Source: CAVPMN01 sp963706425 (lineage in GTDB: Bacteria > Actinomycetota > Acidimicrobiia > Acidimicrobiales > Acidimicrobilacustridaceae). Taken from it: 64,000 nucleotides of DNA. The DNA lies in assembly GCA_963706425.1 (NCBI GenBank), contig CAVPMN010000020.1, forward strand, positions 1,736,001 through 1,800,000, in the 5' to 3' direction. The notes under the pieces were generated by a model, which worked only from the letters and a program-made list of their open reading frames with translations, was not told the origin of the DNA and made no database searches. How positions within the stretch are numbered: the first letter of the stretch is position 1; each line of letters starts with the position of its first letter. Positions 26,757-36,114 of the stretch are shown here, piece by piece. Both the position numbers and the translations under genes were made by a program.

Positions 26757-27194
26757 CTACCGCCTCAGGTCATACCTGTAGACGTTGGTGTCGCGCGGCT
26801 CGAAGCCGAGGCGACGGTAGAGACGGTTGGCCGCCTCGCGGCTCGGACGCGACGTGAGGTCGACGGTGCGCGCACCGGCCGCCTTCGCCCGGTCGAGCGC
26901 AGCCGAGTTGAGCGACTCGCCCACGCCCTTGCCGCGAGCCGCCTCGTCGACCACGACGTCTTCGATCCAGGCGCGCACACCGGTCGGGATGTGAAACACC
27001 ACGAGGGTGAGGCTGCCGACGATCTCGTCCCCGTCGATCGCCAGGAGGAGCTGGGTGGCGGGCGACGAGGCGATCTCGGCCAGGGCCTCGGCCGTGGGAG
27101 GTGGGTTCGATCGGGAGAGCTGGGGCGTCAGCCGTTCGAACGCGGCCACGACGGCCGGGCTCACCTCGGTGCACTCCACGATCTCGATCGTCAT
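26757..27194 (-). CDS. GNAT family N-acetyltransferase
   Basis: 145 residues from ATG 27194 (MTIEIVECTEVSP). The acetyl-CoA binding motif is ARGKGVGESLNSAALDRAKAAG, with the family hallmark RxxGxG/A, and the C-terminal RLYRRLGFEPRDTNVYRYDL is typical of single-domain GNATs. The acceptor cannot be identified. It faces the PAC2 gene, divergent by about 100 bases, and is separate from the DGPF gene by 144 bases of no recognised content. Confidence 0.88.
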   Translation of the reverse strand: MTIEIVECTEVSPAVVAAFERLTPQLSRSNPPPTAEALAEIASSPATQLLLAIDGDEIVGSLTLVVFHIPTGVRAWIEDVVVDEAARGKGVGESLNSAALDRAKAAGARTVDLTSRPSREAANRLYRRLGFEPRDTNVYRYDLRR

Positions 27195-27295
27195 GGCCGG
27201 ACACGCTACCGCTGGCGTTTCCGACCCCCGTCCACCACCGGATCCAGGCACGTGGTGACGCCGAAACGGGGGGCGTGGGCCGGTACGGTGAAGTG

Positions 27296-28171
27296 ATGGC
27301 TGATCCTCAAGGGGTCCCCCAGCTCGAGCACGTCCGCTGGCAGCGCCGCCCCCAGCTCTACGCCCCGGTGATGATGGTGGCGTTCTCCGGCTGGAGCGAC
27401 GCCGGCGATGCCGCCAGCTCCTCGGTCGAGTACTTCGCCGAGCGGTGGAAGGCGCGCCCCTTCGCCACCATCGACCCAGAGATCTTCTACGACTTCACCA
27501 CCACGCGACCACACGCCCAGTTCGCCAGCGACGGCCAGCGCGAGATCATCTGGCCCGAGCTCGAGCTCACCGCGGCCACGGTGCCCGGCATCGATCTCGA
27601 TGTCATCCTCGTGGCCGGCCCCGAGCCGCAACTGCGCTGGCGCACGTTCTGCGAGCAGTTGATCGGTGTGGCCCAAGCGTTCGACACCCGGCGTGTCCTC
27701 ACGTTCGGGGCCCTGCTCGCCGAGGTGCCCCACGCCCGGCCGGTGTCGGTGTTCGGCATCGGCCACGACGACGAGACGGCACGCGAGCTCGGGCTGCTCC
27801 CGTCGCGCTATGAGGGGCCCACCGGCATCACGGGCGTGCTGCAGACCGCGTGCCGACAGGCCGGACTCGACGCGGCCTCGCTGTGGGCCGCGGTGCCCAC
27901 CTACGTGCCGGCGGCGCCATCACCGAAGGCCACCCTTGCCATCGTCGAGCGCGCCGCGCGCTTGCTGCGCGTGCCGGTCGACATCGATGAGCTACGCGGC
28001 GCGGCACGCGAGTACGAGGACGAGGTCAGCTCACTCGTCGACGACGACGACGAGACCAGCGATTACGTGCGCCAGCTCGAGCATCGCTACGACGAGGACG
28101 AGCCCGCGGTGTTCGGCGACGGCTCGTCGCTGGTCGAAGAGGTCGAGCGCTTCCTGCGCGACCAGGACTGA
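27296..28171 (+). CDS. PAC2 family protein
   Basis: 291 residues from ATG 27296. PAC2 domains were first seen in proteasome assembly chaperones; actinobacterial members such as this are widespread and of uncertain function. Family features include PVMMVAFSGWSDAGDAASS near residue 25, the ELELTAATVPGIDLDVILVAGPEP region, and GALLAEVPHARPVSV. The C-terminal 40 residues are acidic (DDDDETSDYVRQLEHRYDEDEP). It is convergent with the amidase gene and 7 bases from it. Confidence 0.85.
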   Translation: MADPQGVPQLEHVRWQRRPQLYAPVMMVAFSGWSDAGDAASSSVEYFAERWKARPFATIDPEIFYDFTTTRPHAQFASDGQREIIWPELELTAATVPGIDLDVILVAGPEPQLRWRTFCEQLIGVAQAFDTRRVLTFGALLAEVPHARPVSVFGIGHDDETARELGLLPSRYEGPTGITGVLQTACRQAGLDAASLWAAVPTYVPAAPSPKATLAIVERAARLLRVPVDIDELRGAAREYEDEVSSLVDDDDETSDYVRQLEHRYDEDEPAVFGDGSSLVEEVERFLRDQD

Positions 28172-28178
28172 CGCTCGG

Positions 28179-29615
28179 TCAGCCGCGACCCATCGGGGCG
28201 TGGCGGGGCCAGGGCTGGGCCTGCTCGAACAGGCGGGCCAGGCGCAACACCACATCGTCTGCATGACGCCGGCCCATGATCTGCACGCCGATGGGCAGGC
28301 CGTCCGAGGCGATGCCCGCCGGCACCGAGCAGGCCGGGTTCCAGCACAGGTTGCCGAGCATGGTGAACGGCACGTTCATGGCCCCGGCCGCCAGCTTCCC
28401 GAAGCGTTCCTCGAGGTCCTCACCGGCGATCGTGGCCGGTGGTGGGCCCTCGGCCGCAAACGCCGTCACCGCAGTAGACGGCGTGATGAGCACATCGACG
28501 TCGGCGAAGATGGTGGCGATGTCGTGGTCGAGCTGGAGGCGTCGGCGCAACCCTGCCGCCAACGTGCGGGCCGGCCGCTCGTAGCTGCCTTCGAGGCTCG
28601 AGCGCACATAGGGCGTGAGGTCGTCGAGCCGGTCGGGGTAGTGCTGCTTCTCGTCGATGTCGAGCCACAGGGTGAGTGCGCCCGCGGTGAGCCAGGTGCG
28701 CACCGGGTCGGTGAGCTCGACCTTGTAGTCGACCAGCTCGGTGCCGGCCGCGGCGGCGATCGTCGCGGCGGCGCCGTGCGTGAGGTCGAGCACCTCGGGG
28801 TCGACCACCGCGAACCCGAGGTCGGGTGACCAGCCGATGCGCAGGCCCCGACAGTCGAGCGACTCGATGACCTCTTCGTAGCGCACGCCGGGAGGGGGCA
28901 ACGAGGTGCGGTCGGTGTCGTCCGGACCGGCCGTGACGTCGAGATGACGGGCCGCGTCGGTGACGGTGACCGTCTCCACGCCGTAGACCGCGGTCTGCGA
29001 CGGGTCGGCGGTGGGATGCGGGATGCGCCCATAGGTGGGCTTCATGCCCACCAGACCGCTGAACGACGCCGGGATGCGGGTCGAGCCGCCGCCGTCGCTC
29101 GCCGTGGCGATGGGCACCAGCCCGCCCGCCACCGCCGCGGCCGAGCCACCGCTCGAGCCGCCAGGTGTGCGTTCGAGGTTCCACGGGTTGCGGGTGACGC
29201 CCCACGCCTTGGTGCGGGTGTATTGGATGGTGCCGAACTCGGGTGCCGCCGTCTTGCCGACGAACACCGCGCCCGCGGCCCGCAGGCGTGCCACGTGCAC
29301 CGAGTCGGCGTCGACCGGCGGCCTGCCCTTGAACAGCAACGAACCGTGCGAGGTGGGCATGCCGTCGCAGTCCTCGAGGTCCTTCACGCCGAAGGGCACG
29401 CCGGCGAACGGGCCCGGATCGTCACCACGCGCCACCGCGTCGTCAACCGCGGCCGCCTCAGCGCGGGCGGCGTCGGCGTCGAGGTGCACGAACGCGTTGA
29501 GCTCGTCGTTGCGAGCAGCGATGGTGGCCAGGCACTGCTCGACCAGCGCGAGGGAGCTGAGCTCTCCCCGTCGGATGGCGTCGGCAGCTTCAGTGGCAGA
29601 CGGCAGCTCGCCCAC
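28179..29615 (-). CDS. Amidase (GatA-like amidase signature)
   Basis: 478 residues from GTG 29615. The catalytic Lys is in GVPFGVKDLED and the two Ser are in TPGGSSGGSAAAVAGGLVP, forming the Ser-cis-Ser-Lys triad. C-terminal TMLGNLCWNPACSVPAG is typical of stand-alone amidases. It lacks partners for glutamyl-tRNA amidotransferase (no gatB or gatC beside it). Its start is 28 bases after the NUDIX gene, so it may be cotranscribed. Substrate unknown. Confidence 0.9.
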   Translation of the reverse strand: MGELPSATEAADAIRRGELSSLALVEQCLATIAARNDELNAFVHLDADAARAEAAAVDDAVARGDDPGPFAGVPFGVKDLEDCDGMPTSHGSLLFKGRPPVDADSVHVARLRAAGAVFVGKTAAPEFGTIQYTRTKAWGVTRNPWNLERTPGGSSGGSAAAVAGGLVPIATASDGGGSTRIPASFSGLVGMKPTYGRIPHPTADPSQTAVYGVETVTVTDAARHLDVTAGPDDTDRTSLPPPGVRYEEVIESLDCRGLRIGWSPDLGFAVVDPEVLDLTHGAAATIAAAAGTELVDYKVELTDPVRTWLTAGALTLWLDIDEKQHYPDRLDDLTPYVRSSLEGSYERPARTLAAGLRRRLQLDHDIATIFADVDVLITPSTAVTAFAAEGPPPATIAGEDLEERFGKLAAGAMNVPFTMLGNLCWNPACSVPAGIASDGLPIGVQIMGRRHADDVVLRLARLFEQAQPWPRHAPMGRG

Positions 29616-29643
29616 GATGCTCCTGTTCAGTCGTCGCTCCCAT

Positions 29644-30324
29644 TCAGTCGTTTGGCGGCAGCCACGGCGGCTGTCGGGGCAGGTCGTAGAGGACGTCGAC
29701 GGGCTCGCCGTCGATGGCGCGAAACGCATGCTCGGCCCAGTGGTCAGCCCCGGCCACCAGATCGGGCAGGCCGTCACGACCGAACCAGGCCACGTCGAGG
29801 CACTCGAGAGGATGGGCGGTCAGCTCCCCGCCGATGGCCCGGCACTGGAACACGAGGGAGTACAGCGGGATGTGGGTGAAACCCAGCCGCAGCCCGTCGA
29901 ATACGCCGATGAGCCGCTCGATCTCGCAGATGATGCCGGTCTCCTCCGCCACCTCCTTGACCGCCACCTCGGATGCCGAGTAGCCGATGTCGGCCCAACC
30001 GGTGGGATAGAGCCAGATGCCCGAGTCGGCCCGTTGCACGAGCAGGATCTCGCCCCGATCGTTGCCGACCACCGCCCCCACCGCGATCTTGGGCGTCTGG
30101 TAGCCGGCCACGCCCTGGCCCACCGACTTCATCCACTCGCCGACGAGGTGCTCGTGGTCGAAGTCGACGTCGGACGCGTGGCGGATGTCGGCCGCGACGC
30201 TGAGCACCTCCTCGAAGCGCTCGCGTTCGTACTGGTTGTCGGTGAAGCCGAGACCCGTTCGCGCGATGCCGGCCAGCGCTTCGCTCCAACGGAGGAGGTC
30301 CTGCTTGCTCACCCGACGATCCAC
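29644..30324 (-). CDS. NUDIX hydrolase with N-terminal extension
   Basis: 226 residues from GTG 30324 (VDRRVSKQDLLRW; a second GTG four codons later is possible). The NUDIX box lies in GWADIGYSASEVAVKEVAEETGI, where the usual REU reads K-E-V; the three Glu needed for metal binding are present. An N-terminal helical part (about residues 1-65, ALAGIARTGLGFTDNQYE) matches the NUDIX group that processes ADP-ribose or nucleotide-sugars. Substrate unknown. It lies 32 bases from glnD, in the same direction. Confidence 0.85.
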   Translation of the reverse strand: MDRRVSKQDLLRWSEALAGIARTGLGFTDNQYERERFEEVLSVAADIRHASDVDFDHEHLVGEWMKSVGQGVAGYQTPKIAVGAVVGNDRGEILLVQRADSGIWLYPTGWADIGYSASEVAVKEVAEETGIICEIERLIGVFDGLRLGFTHIPLYSLVFQCRAIGGELTAHPLECLDVAWFGRDGLPDLVAGADHWAEHAFRAIDGEPVDVLYDLPRQPPWLPPND

Positions 30325-30356
30325 GCCAGTGCACCGTAGTGCGTCAGCGGTGGACG

Positions 30357-32654
30357 TCACTCGGCGAGCGAGTGCAACACCGCCCGTTCGAGCTCGGCGA
30401 GGTGGTTGGGATCGAGGATCTTGTGGCCCTCGCGATCGCAGACGTAGAAGGAGTCGACCACATCGCTGCTCAAGGTCTGCGCCTTCACCGAGCGCAGATC
30501 GAGATCGAGCTCGGCGATGGCGTGGGTGATGCGGTAGAGCACGCCCACCGCGTCGGGGGCCCGCACCTCGACCACCGTGGCCACCTTGGAGATCTCGTTG
30601 TCGACCACGAGCGAGGGCGGCAGCGGCATGGTGGGGCTCTTCACCTTGCGCTGGTAGACCCGGGCCCGCTCGGCGAGGCGGGCGTGGAGTGCAAGGCGCC
30701 CGTCGAGGGCCTTCTCGATGTCGGCGATCACCCGATCCCACTGCACGATCGGACCGAAGCCGCTCTCGACCCGGAACGTCTCGAGGGCCATGCCCTGGTC
30801 GTCGGAGTAGGCCGCGGCCTCGAGCACGTCGAGGCCGTGCAGGGCGAGCGCGCCGGCCACCCGCCAGAACAGGCCGGGTCGATCGGGGGCGATCACCTCG
30901 AGGCGGTCGTCGAGACCCTGGATGATGCGTCGCTTCTCGGCCATACGCCGGATGTGGTCCTCCGACGGGAAGCGGTCGCCGATGACTTCATCGACCGACC
31001 CACCACCGAGCACGTGTGCGGTGCGAGCCACGAGCTCACCGACCAGCTCGGCCTTCCAGCTGTTCCACGCCGCGGGGCCGGTGGCGAGCGAGTCGGCCTC
31101 GGTGAGGGCGTCGAGCAAGCGCAGCGTCTCGAGCGATCCGACGGCGCCGGCCACCATGGCGATGGTGCCGTCGTCGGAGAGGTCGCGCCGCACGGCGATG
31201 TCGGGCAGCAGCAGGTGGTGGCGCACCATGTCCTGGAGGACCTCGACGTCGGCGGGCGCGAAGCCCATGCGCGGTGCGATGCGACCGACCACCTCGATGC
31301 CCACTTCGGTGTGGTCGCCAGGGAAGCCCTTGCCGATGTCGTGGAAGAGCGCGCCGACCACGAGCAGATCGGGTCGGTCGACCCGGTCGACCAGCGCGGC
31401 TGCGTTGGCGGCTGCCTGACAGAGGTGCCGGTCGACTGTGTAGGTGTGGTAGGCGTTGCGCTGCGGTTGGAAGCGCACCCGCGACCACTCGGGCACGATG
31501 CGGATCCACAGGCCCTTCTGGTCGAGCGCCTCGACGACGGCCAGCGCGGCATCGCCGCAGAGCAGCAGTTCGACGAACAGCTGGCGGGCCTCGTCGGGCC
31601 ACGGATCGCTCAACACCGGCGGCGCGTCGGCCAGCCGGTTGAGGGTTCGGCGTTCGATGCGGGTGGCGTTCTGGGCGGCGGCCACCGCCACGCGCAGGGC
31701 CAGCAGCGGGTCGTCGCCCACCTCCACGCCGGCACGCAGCTCGACGACGCCCTCGCGCAGCACGATGCCCGAGCCCAGGTCTCGGTCGCGGACCATGAAC
31801 GACTGGATCGGGCCTTTGAGCGACGAGTCGACCCGCTCCCATACCTCGTCGCTCGTCCACGCGATGCGACGGGCCGCCGCCGAGATGCAGCGCATCATCT
31901 CGTCGGGGTCGGCGTAGCTGAGGGCGACCGCCACTGCGTCCTGCTCTTCGAGCACCAGTCGATCGCCGGGCCTGCGGGTGCGCCGATGCAGCTCGACCCG
32001 GGCCGACAGCACGGTCTCGTAGGCCTCGACCATCCCGGTGTCGTCTCCCTCGAGCATCACCCGGCGGGCCGCCTCGGCCCAATGGATGGCGTGGGCATCG
32101 CGCAGCCCGCCGCGCCCGTCCTTGAGGTCGGGCTCGAGCAGGAACGCCACCTCACCCGCCCGGGCGTGGCGCTCGCGCACCGAGCGGCTCAGCTCGCCGA
32201 GCCAGCGCTTGGCCCGCTTCTGCCACAGCGCCAACGCCTGGTCGGCGACCTCGGTGGCCATCGCCTGATCGCCCGCCACCGATCGGAGCGACAACAGCGA
32301 CGTGGCGGTGTCGAGATCGTCGGCGGCCAGTGCGAGCGCCTCTTTCGGCGTGCGCACGGCGTGCCCGAGCTTCAGCCCGGCGTCCCAGATCGGATACCAG
32401 ATGCGCTCGGCGATCTCACCGATGTCCTTGCGTCCTCGGTGCACGAGCAGCAGATCGATGTCGCTCTGCGGCGAGAGCTCGGCGCGCCCGTAGCCGCCCA
32501 CCGCCACCAGCGCGACATCATCGACGCGGCCCACCTCGGCGGCGAACAGCTCGGACAGCCAGCTGTCCATCAGGTCGCTGTAGGCCCGACAGAGGGCCAC
32601 ACCGGCCAGGTGAGGTTGAGCGAACAGCTCGTCGCGGTCGAGGGACGGGGCCAT
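30357..32654 (-). CDS. glnD: PII uridylyltransferase / uridylyl-removing enzyme GlnD
   Basis: 765 residues, shorter than the E. coli enzyme (890). The nucleotidyltransferase motif GGYGRAELSPQSDIDLLLV is at residues 53-71, the HD domain follows with LFHDIGKG near residue 440, and two ACT domains fill the last about 170 residues (LFWRVAGALALHGLDVLEAA and VGVLYRITHAIAELDLDL). GlnD adds UMP to PII under nitrogen starvation and removes it under excess. It is the last gene of the amt-glnB-glnD unit, 70 bases after glnB. Confidence 0.96.
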   Translation of the reverse strand: MAPSLDRDELFAQPHLAGVALCRAYSDLMDSWLSELFAAEVGRVDDVALVAVGGYGRAELSPQSDIDLLLVHRGRKDIGEIAERIWYPIWDAGLKLGHAVRTPKEALALAADDLDTATSLLSLRSVAGDQAMATEVADQALALWQKRAKRWLGELSRSVRERHARAGEVAFLLEPDLKDGRGGLRDAHAIHWAEAARRVMLEGDDTGMVEAYETVLSARVELHRRTRRPGDRLVLEEQDAVAVALSYADPDEMMRCISAAARRIAWTSDEVWERVDSSLKGPIQSFMVRDRDLGSGIVLREGVVELRAGVEVGDDPLLALRVAVAAAQNATRIERRTLNRLADAPPVLSDPWPDEARQLFVELLLCGDAALAVVEALDQKGLWIRIVPEWSRVRFQPQRNAYHTYTVDRHLCQAAANAAALVDRVDRPDLLVVGALFHDIGKGFPGDHTEVGIEVVGRIAPRMGFAPADVEVLQDMVRHHLLLPDIAVRRDLSDDGTIAMVAGAVGSLETLRLLDALTEADSLATGPAAWNSWKAELVGELVARTAHVLGGGSVDEVIGDRFPSEDHIRRMAEKRRIIQGLDDRLEVIAPDRPGLFWRVAGALALHGLDVLEAAAYSDDQGMALETFRVESGFGPIVQWDRVIADIEKALDGRLALHARLAERARVYQRKVKSPTMPLPPSLVVDNEISKVATVVEVRAPDAVGVLYRITHAIAELDLDLRSVKAQTLSSDVVDSFYVCDREGHKILDPNHLAELERAVLHSLAE

Positions 32655-32724
32655 GGTTCGAGCTTACGGAGCTGCCACCCGCCGGCGCGCGCCTATCACC
32701 GCGCCGACAGGTGGTAGCTGACGT

Positions 32725-33063
32725 TCAGATCGCGTCCGCGTCGCGTTCGCCGGTGCGGATGCGCACCACCCGTTGAACGTCGGTGATCCACACCTTGCCG
32801 TCGCCGATCTTGCCCGTGCGAGCCGACTCGACGATGGCGTTGGCCACCTGGTCGGCATCGCCGTCGTCGACCACGACTTCGAGGCGCACCTTGGGCACCA
32901 GGTCGACGGTGTACTCGGCGCCTCGGTAGACCTCGGTGTGACCACCCTGGCGACCGAACCCTTTGGCCTCGTCGACGGTGATGCCCTGCACGCCCGCTTC
33001 TTTCAACGCGTTCTTCACGTCGTCGAGCTTGTGGGGCTTGATGATGGCAGTGATGAGCTTCAT
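32725..33063 (-). CDS. glnB: Nitrogen regulatory protein P-II
   Basis: 112 residues from ATG 33063. PII binds ATP/ADP and 2-oxoglutarate and controls ammonium transport and glutamine synthetase adenylylation. MKLITAIIKPHKLDDVKNAL is the standard N-terminus, the T-loop residue Tyr51 (modification site) lies in YRGAEYTVD, and GDGKVWITDVQRVVRIRTGE is the C-terminal signature. It sits between amt and glnD, the usual actinobacterial order amtB-glnK-glnD, so glnK is an equally fair name. Confidence 0.97.
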   Translation of the reverse strand: MKLITAIIKPHKLDDVKNALKEAGVQGITVDEAKGFGRQGGHTEVYRGAEYTVDLVPKVRLEVVVDDGDADQVANAIVESARTGKIGDGKVWITDVQRVVRIRTGERDADAI

Positions 33064-33088
33064 GGGGCTGTCTCCTGTCGAGTGCGGG

Positions 33089-34342
33089 TTACCCGATGCG
33101 ACCCATCGAGCCGACATCGCCGAGGTTGTAGGCGGACTCCGAGTGCTGGCTGAGATCGAGACCCTGCTCTTCGTCGGCCTCGCTCACACGCAGCCCGATC
33201 ACCAGATCGATCGCCTTGGCGATCACCAGGGTGACCAGGAACGAGAACGCCAGCACCGCACCCGACGCCAGGGCCTGCTTGCCCAACAGCTCCAGCCCGC
33301 CACCGTAGAACAGGCCGTCGGCACCGGCTTCGTTGATCGCCGTGTCGGCGAACAGGCCGAGCAGGAGGGCACCGGTGAGCCCGCCCACGAGGTGGATGCC
33401 CACCACGTCGAGCGAGTCGTCGTAGCCGAAGCGGTACTTGAGCTGGATGGCGAACAGGCAGATGACCCCGGCGGCGAACCCGATCAGGATCGCAGGCATC
33501 GCCCCGACGAACCCGGCACAGGGCGTGATGGCCACGAGGCCCGCCACCGCGCCCGACGCCGCGCCGAGGGTGGTGGGCTTGCCGTCCTTCGCCCACTCGG
33601 CGACGACCCAGCCGAGCATGGCGGCGGATGCGGCCACGAAGGTGTTGAGGATGGCCTGCGCGGCGAGCCCGTTGGCGGCCAGGGCCGAGCCGGCGTTGAA
33701 GCCCGCCCAACCGAACCACAGGATGCCCGTGCCGAGCAGCGTGAGCGGCAGCGAGTGCGGGTGCATGCCCTCCTTCGGCCAACCGAGTCGCTTGCCGAGC
33801 AGGATGACGAGAGCGAGCGCAGCAGCACCGGCGTTGATGTGCACGACCGCGCCGCCGGCGAAGTCGAGTGCGCCCATCTCGAAGATCCAACCGCCGCCCC
33901 ACACCCAGTGGGCGACCGGGGCATAGACCACGAGCATCCAGATGCCGATGAACACGCCGTAGGCCGCGAACTTCATGCGATCGGCGGTGGCGCCGCTGAT
34001 GAGCGCGGGCGTGATGATGGCGAAGGTCATCTGGAAGGCGGCGAACAGGATGACGGGGATCGCCAGCCCGTCCATCGCCTCCATGCCGACGTCCTTGAAG
34101 CCCACGAAGTCGAGGTTGCCGATGAAGTCACCGCCGGGGCCGAAGGCGATCGTGTAGCCGAGGAGCACCCACAGCACGCCGAGCAGGCCCATGGCGAAGA
34201 AGTTCTGCATGAGCATGCCGAGCACGTTGCGGGAGCGCACCATGCCCCCGTAGAACAGCGCCAGGCCCGGCGTCATGAACAGCACCAAGGCCGTCGACGC
34301 CAAGATCCACGCGGTGTCACCGCTGTCGATCACCGATTCCAT
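33089..34342 (-). CDS. amt: Ammonium transporter (Amt family)
   Basis: 417 residues with about eleven membrane helices. Family motifs are TPGLALFYGGMVRSRNVLGM, DFAGGAVVHINAGAAALALV (periplasmic and pore His region) and DDSLDVVGIHLVGGLTGALLLG, carrying both pore histidines. The C-terminal tail is acidic. It carries ammonium across the inner membrane and is gated by PII, whose gene is 25 bases downstream. A GlnR-type box lies 74 bases upstream of the start. Confidence 0.96.
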   Translation of the reverse strand: MESVIDSGDTAWILASTALVLFMTPGLALFYGGMVRSRNVLGMLMQNFFAMGLLGVLWVLLGYTIAFGPGGDFIGNLDFVGFKDVGMEAMDGLAIPVILFAAFQMTFAIITPALISGATADRMKFAAYGVFIGIWMLVVYAPVAHWVWGGGWIFEMGALDFAGGAVVHINAGAAALALVILLGKRLGWPKEGMHPHSLPLTLLGTGILWFGWAGFNAGSALAANGLAAQAILNTFVAASAAMLGWVVAEWAKDGKPTTLGAASGAVAGLVAITPCAGFVGAMPAILIGFAAGVICLFAIQLKYRFGYDDSLDVVGIHLVGGLTGALLLGLFADTAINEAGADGLFYGGGLELLGKQALASGAVLAFSFLVTLVIAKAIDLVIGLRVSEADEEQGLDLSQHSESAYNLGDVGSMGRIG

Positions 34343-34415
34343 CGCCCTTCGCTCCCCTCCCGGCGCCCCTCAGCGCCACCCAACGGCAAGATGGGCGAAA
34401 GGATGACGAAAGCGT

Positions 34416-34453
34416 GTTTCCGGGCGGCTTCCTCATTGTTTCCATCTTGTGAA
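34416..34453 (-). promoter_or_regulatory. GlnR-type binding box upstream of amt
   Basis: On the minus strand the sequence reads TTCAC-n6-GAAAC-n6-GAAGC-n6-GAAAC, spacing 5-6-5-6-5-6-5. This is the exact spacing of the actinobacterial GlnR box (gTnAc-n6-GaAAc repeated); both GAAAC b-sites are perfect, while the two a-sites (TTCAC and GAAGC) deviate from GTnAC. It is 74 bases from the amt start. Nitrogen control of amt-glnB-glnD would be expected. Confidence 0.6.
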
Positions 34454-34523
34454 CCGGCACCGTCGCGGCTCTGACGGCTGCGGGTGTCGGACTGCAGGAG
34501 GCGCCACCGATCGCGAGATCGGC

Positions 34524-35853
34524 TCAGGTCATGGCCCGGGCGGCCACCTGCACCGGGTCCCACACCGGCGAGAACGGCGGGGCGTAGGCGAGGTCGAGGT
34601 TGACCAGGTCGGCCACCGCCATGTCGTTCCAGATGGCCGTGGCCACGGTGTCGATGCGCTTGGCCGATCCGGCCCCGCCGACGATCTGGCCGCCGAGCAG
34701 GCGCCCCGTGCCCTTCTCGGCCACCAGCTTCACCGTGATGGCCGAGGCGCCCGGGAAGTAGCCCGACCGGGTGGTCGCCTGGATGCGACCGGCCTCGACG
34801 TCGAAACCTGCATCGGTCGCCTCGGCCTCGGTGAGCCCGGTGCGGCCGATCTCGGTCTCGCACAGCTTGGTGACCGCGCTGCCGAGCACGCCGGGGAACA
34901 CCGCGTCTCCCCCACCGATGTTGATGCCGGCCACCCGCGCCTGGCGGTTGGCCACCGTGCCGAGCGGGATGTGGGTGGGCCGGCCGGTGACCCGGTGGTA
35001 CGACTCGGCGCAGTCGCCCGCCGCCCAGATGCCCTCGACGCTGGTGCGCTGGTGGTCGTCGACATGCACGGCGTCGCGCGCGCCCAGCGCGATGCCGGCC
35101 TGGCCCGCAAGCTCTGAGTTGGGAGTGACACCCATGCCGAGCACGACGAGGTCGGCCTCGATCGCACCACCCGACGTGTGCACGGCACCGTCGCCGAAAC
35201 CGGTGATGTCGGTCTCGGTGCGCAGGTCGATGCCATGGTCGACCATGACCTTGACGATCAGCTCGGCCATGTCGTCGTCGAGCGTGCCCATCACCTGCGG
35301 GGCCCGCTCGACCACGATCACCTCGAAGCCCCGCGTGCAGAACGCTTCGGCCATCTCGAGCCCGATGTAGCCCGCCCCGACGACCACCACCCGATGGCAG
35401 TCGCGCGTGGCTGCGGCCGCCAAGAGCACCTCGGCGTCGTCGAGGTTCTGCACACCGAAGACGAACTCTCGGTCGTCGATGCCGGGGATGGGTGGGCGCA
35501 TCGGTCGCGCACCGGTGGCGATCACCAGGTGGTCGAACCCGAGCTCGAGCTCACGTCCGGCCTCGAGATCGAGCGCGGTGACCGATCGGCTCGCACAATC
35601 GATCGACGTGACTTCGTGACGGGTCCTCACGTCGAGGCCTCGCGCCCGGTGCTCTTCGGGCGATGCGCGCCACCAGGTCGTCGAGCTCGGACACCTCACC
35701 GCCGATGTAGAAGGGGATGCCGCACGCCGCGAAGCTCGTGCGGGTGCCCTTCTCGAACGCCACCACGTCGAGGTCGGGGCGCATGCGCTTGGCCTGCGAC
35801 GCCGCCGCCATCCCCCCGGCATCGCCACCGATCACCACGAGTCGTTCAGACAT
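34524..35853 (-). CDS. FAD-dependent pyridine nucleotide-disulfide oxidoreductase (CoA-disulfide reductase/NADH oxidase type), one frameshift
   Basis: 442 residues after removal of the base at 35664. The N-terminal FAD motif is VVIGGDAGGMAAASQAKRM, a redox Cys lies in SFAACGIPFYIGG (near residue 43), matching the single-Cys NADH oxidase/CoADR group. The NAD(P)H motif is VVVGAGYIGLEMAEAF, and WAAGDCAESYHRVTG is the second FAD-binding site. The dimerisation domain completes the C-terminus. It is probably cytosolic and reduces CoA disulfide, oxygen or a persulfide; which is unclear. The frameshift falls between the FAD domain and the rest. Confidence 0.88.
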
Positions 35854-35920
35854 GACTGCAGGGTAACGACCGTCGAGGCGATGCTCGCAGGGCCAAAGGG
35901 CCTCTGACACACTTGGGCGA

Positions 35921-36106
35921 ATGGGTGTCCGGGAAGACTGTCGTCACTACTCGAGTCGGAGCACCCCGACCGGCGACCTCTTCCAGCGTTGCCGCTTGGG
36001 GGTCAACGAGGAGATGCCCTTCGCCTGTCCCGAGGGATGCCTGTTCTTCGAGCCCCGTGCGGTCTCCGACACGGGCTGGCAGATCGCCGACAGCGACGAG
36101 GAGTGA
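35921..36106 (+). CDS. Small Cys-containing protein of unknown function
   Basis: 61 residues. MGVREDCRHYSSRSTPTG followed by FQRCRLGVNEEMPFACPEGCLFFEPR. Four cysteines at 7, 24, 36 and 40 could bind a metal (last two as CPEGC). Similar short proteins occur widely in Actinobacteria and are simply called hypothetical. It is divergent from the disulfide oxidoreductase gene (67 bases) and convergent with the next gene. Confidence 0.7.
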   Translation: MGVREDCRHYSSRSTPTGDLFQRCRLGVNEEMPFACPEGCLFFEPRAVSDTGWQIADSDEE

Positions 36107-36114
36107 CGGCCCGC

